Source: an uncultured Prevotellaceae bacterium (GTDB lineage: Bacteria > Bacteroidota > Bacteroidia > Bacteroidales > Bacteroidaceae). Taken from it: a stretch of 41,452 nucleotides of DNA. The stretch spans positions 1-41,452 of the forward strand of contig OMZE01000048.1 in the NCBI GenBank assembly GCA_900315455.1. Reading direction: 5' to 3'. The notes beneath the pieces were generated by a model. It saw nothing but the letters and a program-made list of their open reading frames with translations. It had not been told where the DNA came from and made no database searches. Positions 31,536-40,592 of the stretch are shown here, one piece after another (the first letter of the stretch is position 1; each line of letters opens with the position of its first letter). The position numbers were made by a program, and so were the translations under genes.

Positions 31536-32312
31536 ATGATAGAAGTAAAGCATCTCTACAAATCGTTCGAAGACAAGGATGTGCTGAAAGACATCAATGC
31601 TGTCTTCGAGAATGGCAAGACCAACCTGATTATCGGGCAGAGCGGGTCGGGAAAGACCGTGTTGATGAAGAACCTCGTAGGACTGCTTGACCCAACCAGC
31701 GGACAGGTGCTCTACGACGGACGCGACCTGGTGGCAATGAACAAGCGCGAGCGCATCGCGCTGCGTCGTGAGATGGGAATGATTTTCCAGAGCGCGGCAC
31801 TCTTCGACTCACTGTCGGTATTGGAAAACGTGATGTTCCCCCTCGACATGTTCTCCGACATGACCTACCGCGACCGCAAGAAGCGTGCGCGTGAGTGCCT
31901 CGACAGGGTGAACCTCGTAGATGCTGAGAAGAAATTCCCCGGTGAGATTTCGGGAGGTATGCAGAAACGCGTGGCCATAGCGAGGGCCATCTCGCTCAAC
32001 CCCCAATACCTGTTCTGCGACGAGCCCAACTCGGGCCTCGACCCGAAGACGTCCCTGGTCATCGACGACCTGCTGAGCAGCATCACGAAGGAATACAATA
32101 CCACCACCATCATCAACACCCACGACATGAACTCGGTGATGGGTATCGGCGAGAACATCATCTTCATCTACGAGGGGTGCAAGGACTGGCAAGGGAAGAG
32201 CGACCAGATTATGGGGTCGACCAACAAGCGCCTCACCGACTTCATCTTCGCCAGCGACCTGCTCAAAGACCTCCGCAAAATGGTGAACGAGCAGCACAAA
32301 AGCCAGAAGTGA
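31536..32312 (+). CDS. mlaF: MlaF-like ABC ATPase for phospholipid transport
   Basis: This 258-residue ATPase starts at ATG 31536 (MIEVKHLYKSFEDKDVL), 2 bp after the mlaE stop. Motifs: Walker A GQSGSGKT, Q-loop IFQSAALFDSLSV, signature ISGGMQKR, Walker B LFCDEPNSGLD and switch NTHDM. It powers MlaE. The gene ends before a strong terminator. The upstream in-frame extension from 31353 lies inside mlaE and is rejected. Confidence 0.96.
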   Translation: MIEVKHLYKSFEDKDVLKDINAVFENGKTNLIIGQSGSGKTVLMKNLVGLLDPTSGQVLYDGRDLVAMNKRERIALRREMGMIFQSAALFDSLSVLENVMFPLDMFSDMTYRDRKKRARECLDRVNLVDAEKKFPGEISGGMQKRVAIARAISLNPQYLFCDEPNSGLDPKTSLVIDDLLSSITKEYNTTTIINTHDMNSVMGIGENIIFIYEGCKDWQGKSDQIMGSTNKRLTDFIFASDLLKDLRKMVNEQHKSQK

Positions 32313-32328
32313 AAGAGCATCATCCATA

Positions 32329-32370
32329 CGAAAGAATCCCCGCCAAAAGGTGGGGATTCTTTCGTTTATC
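32329..32370. terminator. Strong bidirectional terminator between mlaF and the convergent lipoprotein gene
   Basis: CGAAAGAATCCCCGCC (32329-32344) pairs with GGTGGGGATTCTTTCG (32349-32364), a 16-bp stem with one G-T wobble and loop AAAA. A short T-run (TTTATC) follows on the plus strand. Confidence 0.9.
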
Positions 32371-32764
32371 GCATGAGCCATAAGTCGTCGCGCTCTACCA
32401 TGGGCACGACTATTTGCTCCTTGGTGCTGTCGGCGAAGTGCACGTCGAGGAATACGTTGGCGGCATGGCCCTTACCATCATACTCCACCCTTGCCACCTC
32501 GAAAGACGCTATGCCCTGATGGGATTCCCGCTGCCGGTCGACATACATCCTGGCATTGGCAACCAACAGGGAGTCGTAGTCGCCTATATCGCCCAGATGA
32601 CGGTCGAGGCCTGCCACGAAAACATCGTAATTCCCTTCGAGCAAGGCATCATAATACAGTTTGGCCGTACGCGATGCTACCTCGGCGGGGTCGCTGGCCT
32701 TGGGCGCACATGCCGCGAGCGCCAGGACCATGGCAAGGGGCCTCATCACACGCGTCCACATCAT
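32366..32764 (-). CDS. Small lipoprotein of unknown function
   Basis: The ATG at 32764 overlaps the stop of der by 4 bp (ATGA), so it is coupled to it. The 132-residue product has a lipoprotein signal ending ALAAC (cysteine about 19). The mature part ([71 protein letters not shown]) follows the same helix-plus-sheet pattern as the DUF4878-like protein at 30320-30715. An upstream in-frame extension overlapping der is rejected. Function unknown. Confidence 0.85.
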   Translation of the reverse strand: MMWTRVMRPLAMVLALAACAPKASDPAEVASRTAKLYYDALLEGNYDVFVAGLDRHLGDIGDYDSLLVANARMYVDRQRESHQGIASFEVARVEYDGKGHAANVFLDVHFADSTKEQIVVPMVERDDLWLMR

Positions 32765-34071
32765 TTCTGACGGATGAACACATTGATGGGACATCCCGTC
32801 ATCTGCCAGTTCTCCCTAATCTTGTTCTCAAGGAAACGACGGTAGGGTTCCTTCACGTATTGTGGCAGGTTGGCATAGAAGACGAAAGTGGGAATCTGCG
32901 TCTCGGGCACCTGCATGCAGAACTTGATCTTGATGTACTTGCCCTTTACCGATGGTGGCGGATAAGCCTCGATGAGAGGCAGCATCACCTCGTTGAGTTT
33001 TGCCGTGCTCACCTTGTTGGTACGGTTCAGATACACCTGCTTGGCGGTCTCGAGCACCTTGAAGATGCGCTGTTTGGTGAGTGCCGAAGCAAAGATGATG
33101 GGGAAGTCGGTGAAAGGAGCCATTCGCTCGCGGATGGCATTCTCGAAAGTCTTCACCACAATCTGGTCTTTGTTCTCCACAAGGTCCCATTTGTTGACCA
33201 CCACCACCAGCGACTTGCTGTTTCTCTGTATCAACTGGAAGATGTTCATATCCTGTGCCTCGATACCACGGGTGGCGTCAATCATCAGGATACAAACATC
33301 GCTGTTCTCGATGGCACGGATGCTGCGCATGACGGAATAGAACTCCAGGTCCTCGGTCACCTTGTTCTTGCGGCGTATGCCCGCCGTGTCGACAAGATAG
33401 AAGTCGAAGCCAAATTTGTCGTAGCGCGTATAGATGCTGTCGCGTGTGGTGCCTGCGATGTCGGTAACGATATGGCGGTCTTCACCAATGAAGGCATTGA
33501 TGAGACTGCTCTTCCCGGCATTGGGACGTCCCACGACGGCAAAGCGGGGGATGCCCTCTTCAAGGTCTTCCGAAGTGTCGGACTTGAGTTTCTCGAGCAC
33601 CTTGTCGAGCAAGTCGCCCGTGCCGCTGCCTGTGGCAGAACTGACGCAAATAGGGTCGCCCAGACCCAACTTATAGAACTCTGCCGCCTCATAGTACTGG
33701 TCGAAGTTGTCGGCCTTGTTGGCCACCACGATGACGGGGAGTTTTGAACGGCGCAGAATCAGTGCCACGTCCTCGTCCCAGTCGGTGAGCCCGGTGGTGA
33801 TGTCGACGAGGAAGAGCACGAGTTCGGCTTCCTCAGTGGCGATGACCACCTGCTTGCGGATTTCCTCCTCGAAGATGTCGTCGGAATTGACTACCCATCC
33901 TCCGGTGTCGACCACGGAGAACTCCCTGCCGTTCCACTCGCACTTGCCATATTGGCGATCACGGGTAGTGCCAGCCTCGTCGCTCACTATGGCGCGGCGT
34001 GATTTGGTGAGTCTGTTGAAAAGTGTGGACTTGCCCACATTGGGGCGTCCTACTATTGCTACTAATGCCAT
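32761..34071 (-). CDS. der: Ribosome-assembly GTPase Der (EngA)
   Basis: This 436-residue protein has two GTPase domains in tandem plus a C-terminal KH-like domain. Domain 1: [28 protein letters not shown]. Domain 2: [31 protein letters not shown]. The KH-like part includes [25 protein letters not shown]. Der is essential for 50S subunit maturation. The gene follows a small secreted-protein gene by 3 bp and is in the yceD-rpmF-fabH-era-der block. Confidence 0.98.
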   Translation of the reverse strand: MALVAIVGRPNVGKSTLFNRLTKSRRAIVSDEAGTTRDRQYGKCEWNGREFSVVDTGGWVVNSDDIFEEEIRKQVVIATEEAELVLFLVDITTGLTDWDEDVALILRRSKLPVIVVANKADNFDQYYEAAEFYKLGLGDPICVSSATGSGTGDLLDKVLEKLKSDTSEDLEEGIPRFAVVGRPNAGKSSLINAFIGEDRHIVTDIAGTTRDSIYTRYDKFGFDFYLVDTAGIRRKNKVTEDLEFYSVMRSIRAIENSDVCILMIDATRGIEAQDMNIFQLIQRNSKSLVVVVNKWDLVENKDQIVVKTFENAIRERMAPFTDFPIIFASALTKQRIFKVLETAKQVYLNRTNKVSTAKLNEVMLPLIEAYPPPSVKGKYIKIKFCMQVPETQIPTFVFYANLPQYVKEPYRRFLENKIRENWQMTGCPINVFIRQK

Positions 34072-34074
34072 ATT

Positions 34075-34515
34075 CTAATACGATTCGGTGAGATGGAACC
34101 TATATTTTGTTCCCTTACTGTTGGTAAACATCCCTGCGAAGCCGTCGCCCCGACCTTCCAACTGTCCGTTGAATGTACCGGAGTGGTTTCCTTTCGCTGT
34201 GTATTCGTAGAGCACCACCTTCATGGAGCCATGGAGGTTGATGGTTTCCAGTTTCTTGATGATGAGCGTGAACTTGGAATTGGGTCTGCTATTGTAGTAA
34301 TAATAGCCACAATACTCGTTGACCGAGGCCGACAAGTCGATGTAGAGGGTGATGGGGTACGGTCCTATCTGTCCCGTATACACCGTGTAGTTGTACTGCT
34401 CTGCTGCCGACAGGTCGTCGACGTTTCCCGGAGAGTTGGCCGCCACGGTCATGGATGCCATGAACATCACGACGACGGCGGCAATTGTTGCGTAGATGTA
34501 CTTTCTCATATTCAT
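34075..34515 (-). CDS. Small secreted protein of unknown function between era and der
   Basis: This 146-residue protein has a signal peptide ending MTVAA/N (start MNMRKYIYATIAAVVVMF; ATG 34509 is an alternative). The mature region is rich in tyrosine, glycine and serine, with alternating strands: YNYTVYTGQIGPYPITLYIDLS, YCGYYYYNSRPNSKFTLIIKKL, HGSMKVVLYEYTAKGNHSGTFNGQLEGRGDGFAGMFTNSKGTKYRFHL. This suggests a small beta-barrel or sandwich. No family recognised. It lies 16 bp after era and 3 bp before der. Confidence 0.8.
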   Translation of the reverse strand: MNMRKYIYATIAAVVVMFMASMTVAANSPGNVDDLSAAEQYNYTVYTGQIGPYPITLYIDLSASVNEYCGYYYYNSRPNSKFTLIIKKLETINLHGSMKVVLYEYTAKGNHSGTFNGQLEGRGDGFAGMFTNSKGTKYRFHLTESY

Positions 34516-34531
34516 AAGGATAACAGGGTTA

Positions 34532-35422
34532 TTATTCGGGATTATAGCCGAAGTTGTCGAGTTCCTTCTTCGAGGAGCGCCAGTCCTTATCCACCTTGAC
34601 GAAGGTTTCCAGGAAGATGCTCTTTCCGAAGAACCTCTCCAGTGCCTTTCTCGACTCCGTGCTCACCTTCTTCAATGCCACACCCTGGTGACCGATGATG
34701 ATACCTTTCTGAGAGTCGCGCTCCACATAGATGACGGCACTGATGCGGATGATTTTCTCCTCTTCCTTGAACTGCTCCACGCTCACCTCCACTGAGTAGG
34801 GAATCTCCTTGTCGTAGTAGAGCAATATCTTCTCACGGATAATCTCGCTCACGAAGAACCGGGCGGGCTTATCGGTAAGTTGGTCTTTGTCGAAATAAGG
34901 CGGACTGTCGGGCAGCAACTCCCCGATGCGCTTGAGGATGAGGTCGGTGCCAAACTTGTTGAGGGCAGAGATGGGCAGAATCTCGGCATCGGGAAGCAGC
35001 GAGTGCCACTTCTCCACCACCGCTACCAACCCTTTCTGGTCGGTAAGGTCAATCTTGTTGATGAGCAGCAGCACGGGGATGGTGAGTTTGCGCACCTTCT
35101 CGAGGAAGTCGAGGTTCTTCTCGGGGTTCTCCACCACATCGGTGACATAGAGCAGCACGTCGGCATCGGCGAGCGCCGATACGGAGAACGCCAGCATCGA
35201 CTCCTGCAACTTGTAGTTGGGCTTGAGCACACCCGGTGTGTCGGAGAACACGATTTGCATGTCGTCGGTATTGACGATGCCCATGATGCGGTGCCGGGTA
35301 GTCTGTGCCTTGAAGGTGGCAATGGAGATACGCTCACCCACGAGTTGGTTCATGAGGGTGCTCTTCCCCACGTTGGGGTTTCCTACGATATTTACGAATC
35401 CTGCCTTGTGTTTCATTTTCAT
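34532..35422 (-). CDS. era: GTPase Era (16S rRNA maturation)
   Basis: This 296-residue GTPase has [10 protein letters not shown], the switch region TTRHRIMG, DTPGV and NKIDL. The KH domain follows (EVSVEQFKEEEKIIRISAVIYVERDSQKGIIIGHQGVALKKVSTESRKALE). It binds the 3' end of 16S rRNA in 30S assembly. Start ATG 35422 or 35416; the ORF can be extended to 35440, but that enters the fabH terminator hairpin. A terminator sits immediately upstream. Confidence 0.97.
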   Translation of the reverse strand: MKMKHKAGFVNIVGNPNVGKSTLMNQLVGERISIATFKAQTTRHRIMGIVNTDDMQIVFSDTPGVLKPNYKLQESMLAFSVSALADADVLLYVTDVVENPEKNLDFLEKVRKLTIPVLLLINKIDLTDQKGLVAVVEKWHSLLPDAEILPISALNKFGTDLILKRIGELLPDSPPYFDKDQLTDKPARFFVSEIIREKILLYYDKEIPYSVEVSVEQFKEEEKIIRISAVIYVERDSQKGIIIGHQGVALKKVSTESRKALERFFGKSIFLETFVKVDKDWRSSKKELDNFGYNPE

Positions 35423-35425
35423 TCC

Positions 35426-35464
35426 GAAAAAAAAACGCATCTTTTCATTGAGGAAGGATGCGTT
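35426..35464 (-). terminator. Terminator/attenuator between fabH and era
   Basis: AACGCATC (35434-35441) pairs with GATGCGTT (35457-35464), with further inner pairs, followed on the minus strand by a run of nine T (from 35434 downward). It lies 18 bp past the fabH stop and within 12 bp of the era start. Confidence 0.8.
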
Positions 35465-35481
35465 ATTGAGAGTTCTTTTTT

Positions 35482-36504
35482 CTATTTCTTAGGTGCCGCG
35501 GCCTGCGAACCGTCGTAGGCCCATCTCAGGTAAGACGCGCCGTGAACGAAGCCTGCGCCGAAAGCCGTCATGATGAGGTTGTCGCCTTTCCTCAGCCTGC
35601 TTTCATAATCCCAAAGAGCCAAGGGAATGGTGCCGGCACTGGTATTGCCGTAGTGCTCGATATTCACCATCACTTGTTCGAGAGGCAACTCCAACCGCTT
35701 AGCCACAGCCTCGATGATGCGCATATTGGCCTGATGGGGAATCACCCAGGTGATGTTGTCCTTATTGAGACCATTGCGTTCGGCGATGAGCGCGCAGTCG
35801 TCGCTCATGTTCGTTACAGCATAACGGAACACCGTCCGCCCCTCCTGGTAGAGGTAGTGCAACCGGTGGTCAACGGTGAAGTGAGAGGCGGGACAAACCG
35901 AGCCTCCTGCCTTCATGTGGAGGAAGGGCAGCCCCTTGCCGTCGGTGCGGAAGTAGGAGTCCATATAGCCTACGTTCTCCTCTTCGGTGGCCTCTACAAG
36001 CACGGCGCCAGCACCATCACCGAAGAGCGGGCAGGTGGCGCGGTCGGTATAGTCGACCATCGATGACATCTTGTCGGCTCCGACGACGATGATTTTCTTG
36101 TAGCGTCCGCTCTCTATCAAGCAGGCAGCATTGTCGAGCGCATAGAGGAACCCGCAGCAAGCGCCCCAGAAATCGAAGGCGAAAGCATTCTTCAGTCCCA
36201 CTTTGCCCAACACGATGGAAGCAGTGGAGGGGAATTTGTAGTCGGCTGACGAGGTAGACAAGATGAGGGCATCGATAGTATCGGGGTCGACGCCGGTCTT
36301 GTTGATGACCATCTTCACAGCCTTGCGGGCCATATACGACGTGCCGAGTCCCTCTTCAGTGAGGATACGGCGCTCCTTAATGCCCACGCGCGTCATAATC
36401 CACTCGTCGTTGGTATCGACCATGCGCGACAATTCCTCATTGTTGAGCACATAGTCGGGCACATAGCCTCCAACACCGGTGATTATCGCTCTGACTTTAC
36501 CCAT
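35482..36504 (-). CDS. fabH: Beta-ketoacyl-ACP synthase III (FabH)
   Basis: This 340-residue enzyme starts fatty acid synthesis by condensing an acyl-CoA with malonyl-ACP. The catalytic triad is visible: C116 in FWGACCGFLYAL, His in WVIPHQANMR and Asn in HYGNTSAGT. The C-terminal NLIMTAFGAGFVHGASYLRW is typical. In branched-fatty-acid makers FabH prefers branched primers derived from valine, leucine and isoleucine; that specificity cannot be read here. The start overlaps the rpmF stop by one base (TAATG). Confidence 0.97.
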   Translation of the reverse strand: MGKVRAIITGVGGYVPDYVLNNEELSRMVDTNDEWIMTRVGIKERRILTEEGLGTSYMARKAVKMVINKTGVDPDTIDALILSTSSADYKFPSTASIVLGKVGLKNAFAFDFWGACCGFLYALDNAACLIESGRYKKIIVVGADKMSSMVDYTDRATCPLFGDGAGAVLVEATEEENVGYMDSYFRTDGKGLPFLHMKAGGSVCPASHFTVDHRLHYLYQEGRTVFRYAVTNMSDDCALIAERNGLNKDNITWVIPHQANMRIIEAVAKRLELPLEQVMVNIEHYGNTSAGTIPLALWDYESRLRKGDNLIMTAFGAGFVHGASYLRWAYDGSQAAAPKK

Positions 36505-36689
36505 TATTCCACGGTTTCCTTCTCAATGGCGACCTTGCCTCTGTAGTAGCCACAAGCCGAGCAAACGGTGTGGTATACATAGTAAGCGCCGCAGTTAGGG
36601 CAGAGTGCCAATGTGGGTGCCACTGCCTTATCATGAGTTCTTCTCTTCAGTTTACGAGTCTTTGACTGTCTTCTTTTAGGATGTGCCAT
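36504..36689 (-). CDS. rpmF: 50S ribosomal protein L32
   Basis: This 61-residue protein reads MAHPKRRQSKTRKLKRRTHDK, then a zinc-type ribbon with CPNC and CSAC. It is the zinc-binding (C+) form. It sits 7 bp after yceD, the conserved pairing of these genes. Confidence 0.98.
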   Translation of the reverse strand: MAHPKRRQSKTRKLKRRTHDKAVAPTLALCPNCGAYYVYHTVCSACGYYRGKVAIEKETVE

Positions 36690-36696
36690 TTTCTTA

Positions 36697-37224
36697 TTAT
36701 TCTTTAATTGTTGATTTTAGTTTCTTCAATTCACTCCATCTGGGGTCCATCGTCGACTCATCGTCATCGTCCACATTGGTGCTGAGTTGACCAACGCGAC
36801 TCACCATATCGGGGTTGCACTCACCCTCCTCATGCACATGCCGCATGGGCACGGCCAATGCTATGAACTCATAGATTAGCCAGGCCACGTCGAGGATCCC
36901 CTGGTCGGAAGGGATGGTGAGCCATTCGTCGTCCTCTTCGAAGGTATCGCCCAAACGTGCCACCATCTTGTTGTCGGTGGATATGGGCAACGACATATCG
37001 TCGAGGCATCGGTCGCAAGCCACGACCACCTTGCCCTCGGTATGGAAATCCAGTTCGAAGTGTTGGGCCACTTTCCTTATCTGGAGTGTCGCGACCAAAT
37101 CGCCTCCCTTCACCTCTTCGCTGTCGATGGCATCAAAATAGTCGTTGTCGAGTCTGAACTCAAAATTTGAAATTTCTTGTTTCAAACCCTTCAAGTCCAC
37201 CTTGAATGTATCTAATTTTCCCAT
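36697..37224 (-). CDS. YceD/DUF177 family protein
   Basis: This 175-residue protein has the DUF177 core with the cysteine pair in VVACDRCLDDMSLPI and the later acidic stretch EEDDEWLTIPSDQGILDVAWLIYEFIALAVPMRHVHEEGEC. YceD-family proteins are linked to 23S rRNA processing and are nearly always next to rpmF, as here. It is the first gene of the cluster. A perfect -7 box ends only 7 bp before its ATG. Confidence 0.93.
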   Translation of the reverse strand: MGKLDTFKVDLKGLKQEISNFEFRLDNDYFDAIDSEEVKGGDLVATLQIRKVAQHFELDFHTEGKVVVACDRCLDDMSLPISTDNKMVARLGDTFEEDDEWLTIPSDQGILDVAWLIYEFIALAVPMRHVHEEGECNPDMVSRVGQLSTNVDDDDESTMDPRWSELKKLKSTIKE

Positions 37225-37231
37225 TGGGCTG

Positions 37232-37239
37232 CAAAGTTA
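37232..37239 (-). promoter_or_regulatory. -7 box of the yceD-rpmF-fabH operon
   Basis: Minus-strand TAACTTTG, a perfect TAnnTTTG, 7 bp before the ATG at 37224. No TTTG is found at the usual distance upstream. Confidence 0.5.
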
Positions 37240-37280
37240 CTAATTTTATTTTGAATAGAATAAATAATTGACGAAAAAAA

Positions 37281-38444
37281 CTAAGCATGTAGTTCAATTC
37301 TGAATGTTGTGCCCTTACCCAACTCGGAATTTTTCACAAAAATCCTGCCTTTGTGATACTCCTCGACGATGCGTTTGGCGAGTGAGAGGCCAAGTCCCCA
37401 TCCCCGTTTCTTGGTGGTGAAGCCGGGGGTGAAGACGTTTCTCAGGTCTTTTTTCTTAATGCCTTTCCCCGTGTCGGCCACTTCGATGATGGCCTTATCG
37501 TCGGCTTTCTCCACATGCAGGGTGATGGTGCCCTCGCCCTCCATGGCATCCACGGCATTCTTGCAGAGGTTCTCGATGACCCATTCAAACAACGATGCAT
37601 TGACATCGACAATGACATCTTCTTCGGGGAAGTCGGAAATCATGTTGACCTTGGCCGACGTGCGCCGGTTCATATACTCCACCACATGGGTCATCACCAG
37701 GGTGAGACTGGTGGGCACGAGTTCGGGCAGCGACCCGATCTTGGAGAAGCGGTCGGCGATGAGTTGCAGGCGTTTCACGTCTTTGTCCATCTCCGGCAAC
37801 AGGCTGTCGTCGGGATAGGTCTCGCGCAGGATTTCGGTCCATGCCATCAGACTGGAGATAGGGGTGCCCAACTGGTGTGCCGTCTCTTTCGACAGTCCCA
37901 CCCACACCTTGTTTTGCTCAGCACGTTTCGAGGTGAGCAGGGCGAAGATGGCCACCACCACAAACACCATGACGATGCCGAGTTGCACGAAGGGCCACGA
38001 GGAGAGTCGCTTGATCATCACTGACTCGTCGTAGCACACGTTGTTGTATTCGCTGTTGCCCTCATCACCGAGGTATATCTTGATGGTCTGTCCGGCTTCG
38101 AGCCATTTCTTTCCCAGCGTGGCGGCATGACGCAGACTGTCGTCGTAGTTGTCTCCCGAGAGGTCTACGTTCCTGAAGGTGATAGCCTCGCCGCTACTGT
38201 TGAGCACGATGACAGGTATGGTATTGTTCTCGTCGATGACCTTGAGCACGAGGTTGAGGTCGGTATTCTCATCGGCATTGTTGAGGGTGCGCATGGCCTC
38301 TGCCCACACTTCCATTTTCTGGCGTTCCTGTACGGACAAGTCGCGCACGAGATAGTGTGAGATGAATAGTGAGGCCACAGCGATGAGCACCGCTGCCACC
38401 ACGAGGATGATTTTCACTTGCCTTATTCTGTCAGTCCACTGCAT
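37281..38444 (-). CDS. Membrane sensor histidine kinase
   Basis: This 387-residue kinase starts at ATG 38444 (MQWTDRIRQVKIILVV); a TTG at 38450 is less likely. Transmembrane segments are at about 11-30 and 152-171, enclosing a periplasmic sensor domain of 120 residues. The H-box is KETAHQLGTPISSL with H190. The ATPase domain has NLCKNAVDAM (N-box), DTGKGI (G1) and GWGLGLSLAKRI (G2). No response regulator gene is adjacent, so it is an orphan kinase here. It lies 33 bp after the SpmA/SpmB fusion gene. Its signal is unknown. Confidence 0.95.
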   Translation of the reverse strand: MQWTDRIRQVKIILVVAAVLIAVASLFISHYLVRDLSVQERQKMEVWAEAMRTLNNADENTDLNLVLKVIDENNTIPVIVLNSSGEAITFRNVDLSGDNYDDSLRHAATLGKKWLEAGQTIKIYLGDEGNSEYNNVCYDESVMIKRLSSWPFVQLGIVMVFVVVAIFALLTSKRAEQNKVWVGLSKETAHQLGTPISSLMAWTEILRETYPDDSLLPEMDKDVKRLQLIADRFSKIGSLPELVPTSLTLVMTHVVEYMNRRTSAKVNMISDFPEEDVIVDVNASLFEWVIENLCKNAVDAMEGEGTITLHVEKADDKAIIEVADTGKGIKKKDLRNVFTPGFTTKKRGWGLGLSLAKRIVEEYHKGRIFVKNSELGKGTTFRIELHA

Positions 38445-38477
38445 AGCCAATAGAATAACGCATGAAACGATAATTTA

Positions 38478-39707
38478 TTATCCGAAGAAGAAGTAACTGA
38501 TCAGCACGGCGGCTATCATACCGGCAATGTCGGCAGAGAGTCCGCAGGTGACGGAATAACGGTATTTCTTGATTCCCACACTCCCGAAATACACGGCAAG
38601 GATATAGAACGTGGTGTCGGTGCACCCTTGCAGCACACTCGAGAGGTGTCCGATGAACGAGTCGGGACCGAAATGGGAGAAGTTTTCGAGCATCATGCCG
38701 CGCGCACCAGGCCCGCTGAGCGGTTTCATCAGTGCCACGGGCAGCGCGCCCACGAAGTCGGAGTTCAGTCCGATGGCTTCCACACCCGCCTCCACGGCTT
38801 GCTGCAGCATCTGCAGTCCGCCGGACGCCCTGAACACGCCTACTGCCACGAGGATGGCGACGACATAGGGTATGAGTGTCACCGCCACGTTGAATCCACC
38901 CTTGGCTCCCTCGATGAAGGAGTTGTATACATTGAGTTTCTTTCTCCACCCCGAGTAGATGAAAATCATGATGGCACCAAGAATCATGATGCTGGTGAGC
39001 ACACGGCAGAAGTTCTGCATCTGCTGGTTGTCCATCCCCCAGATGAAGGTGAACAGCCCTGCCACGAACACCGCGATGACGGCAAACAATGCCATGATGT
39101 AGCGGTTGAACAGATTGATGCGCTGATAGATAGAGCACACGATGAGTCCCACGATAGTGGAACAGAGTGAGGTGAGGAGCAAAGGGATGAACACGTCGGT
39201 AGGGTCGGCAGCCCCCGCCTTGGCACGATAGGCCATGATGGAGATGGGGATGATGGTGATACCCGACGTGTTGAGCGTGAGAAACATGATCATGGAGTTG
39301 CTGGCGGTGTCCTTGGCCTTGTTGATACTCTGCAACTCCTGCATGGCTTTCAGTCCCATGGGGGTGGCGGCATTGTCGAGCCCCAGCATATTGGCTGAAA
39401 TGTTCATGAAGATAGCCCCCAGGGCGGGATGGCCTTTGGGAATCTCCGGGAAGAGCCGTGTAAGTACCGGACTGAGGAAATTGGCCAGTTTGTTGATGAG
39501 CCCACTGTCTTCTCCTATCTTCAACAGCCCCATCCACAGGGTGAGCGTGCCCGTCAGTCCGAGGCACATCTCAAAACCATCTTTCGACATCTCGAAAGTG
39601 GAGTCCATCATGGCAGGCAGTGCCTCCATGTCGCCGAGGCACAGTTTGATGACGCCCACGAGGAACCCGAGAGCGAAAAGGGCTATCCAGATATAATTAA
39701 GGGCCAT
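38478..39707 (-). CDS. Fused SpmA/SpmB-like nucleoside-recognition (Gate) membrane protein
   Basis: This 409-residue protein has about ten transmembrane segments in two halves. The first (SANMLGLDNAATPMGLKAM ... SNSMIMFLTLNTSGITIIP) matches SpmA; the second (YVVAILVAVGVFRASGGL ... GVEAIGLNSDFVGALPVALMKPLSGPGARGMM and CTDTTFYILAVYFGSVG) matches SpmB. In spore-formers SpmA and SpmB are separate and help spore-core dehydration, but this organism type does not sporulate, so its role is different and unknown, probably transport. It lies 3 bp after the L,D-transpeptidase gene, implying co-expression. Confidence 0.92.
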   Translation of the reverse strand: MALNYIWIALFALGFLVGVIKLCLGDMEALPAMMDSTFEMSKDGFEMCLGLTGTLTLWMGLLKIGEDSGLINKLANFLSPVLTRLFPEIPKGHPALGAIFMNISANMLGLDNAATPMGLKAMQELQSINKAKDTASNSMIMFLTLNTSGITIIPISIMAYRAKAGAADPTDVFIPLLLTSLCSTIVGLIVCSIYQRINLFNRYIMALFAVIAVFVAGLFTFIWGMDNQQMQNFCRVLTSIMILGAIMIFIYSGWRKKLNVYNSFIEGAKGGFNVAVTLIPYVVAILVAVGVFRASGGLQMLQQAVEAGVEAIGLNSDFVGALPVALMKPLSGPGARGMMLENFSHFGPDSFIGHLSSVLQGCTDTTFYILAVYFGSVGIKKYRYSVTCGLSADIAGMIAAVLISYFFFG

Positions 39708-39710
39708 GGT

Positions 39711-40529
39711 TTAATTCTTCACCGTCTTGGAGGGGTCGAAATGGCGCTTGCGCTTAATATCCTGCTTGCGCATGGCCTTGATTTCAAAGGGGAGGTCGTC
39801 GATGGATTCATCCTTGATGATGACCTTCATTCCCTCAAAGGCGTAATGGTTTCTGAGGTTGATGATGTCGGAATCCTTCAGTCGGATACATCCCTCACTG
39901 GCACGGCCTGGCACACTCTTCTCGTTATTGGTGCTGCCATGGATGCCGATACCGCTGTGACCAGGGGTTACCAGGCGCAGGAACCAGTCGCCATACGACT
40001 TGATGTTGCCGCGGCCGTCCTTGAAGTCGTGCTTCCATGTTGAGGCATTCTGTATCTGCGAGATGGTGAAGGGTTTGGCGAAGGGGTTCCCATTGGCATC
40101 GTTGAAACTGCTGGGGGTCTTCTTGTCGCCACGCATCTGCTTGTTGCCCACATGCTGTCCGAAGCAGCAGTCGTAGCGGGCGAGCATCACCGTGTCGTCG
40201 CCTTGTATCTCATAGACATAGAGATAGTAGTCTTTCTTCGACATGATGATGAAGCAGTTGCGGCGGTTCTGCATCTTGGCAGGTTCGTCGATGGTCACGT
40301 CGGGAATGGTACGCACACAACGACTGCCATGGTCGTCGACCACAGTTTCCTTCACATCGGTAAAATCGAAACGCTTATAGGGTTTGTCCTTCCCGTCGAC
40401 GGATTCATAGGCCTCGGTAATGCCGTCAAACAACTCACTGAGGATAACCGACTCCGAGTCTTGCTGTGCCATGACTTGGCCTGCTATAACAATAGCAAAG
40501 GCCATGCCTATCATAAACTTCTTTTTCAA
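39711..40529 (-). CDS. Exported L,D-transpeptidase (YkuD domain)
   Basis: This 272-residue protein has a signal peptide ending GQVMAQ (about residue 22). The YkuD catalytic core is IGIHGSTNNEKSVPGRASEGCIRLKDSDI, where H and C in HGSTN...SEGCIR are catalytic. These enzymes cross-link peptidoglycan or attach proteins to it. The C-terminal tail is basic (KAMRKQDIKRKRHFDPSK). Spacing to the next gene is 3 bp, forming a unit with the SpmA/SpmB fusion and the kinase. Confidence 0.95.
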   Translation of the reverse strand: MKKKFMIGMAFAIVIAGQVMAQQDSESVILSELFDGITEAYESVDGKDKPYKRFDFTDVKETVVDDHGSRCVRTIPDVTIDEPAKMQNRRNCFIIMSKKDYYLYVYEIQGDDTVMLARYDCCFGQHVGNKQMRGDKKTPSSFNDANGNPFAKPFTISQIQNASTWKHDFKDGRGNIKSYGDWFLRLVTPGHSGIGIHGSTNNEKSVPGRASEGCIRLKDSDIINLRNHYAFEGMKVIIKDESIDDLPFEIKAMRKQDIKRKRHFDPSKTVKN

Positions 40530-40592
40530 GGTCTTATTATTTATAAATGATTAATCTTAGATTGACTTTTCCTGATGATGGCTGTAAGCCAC

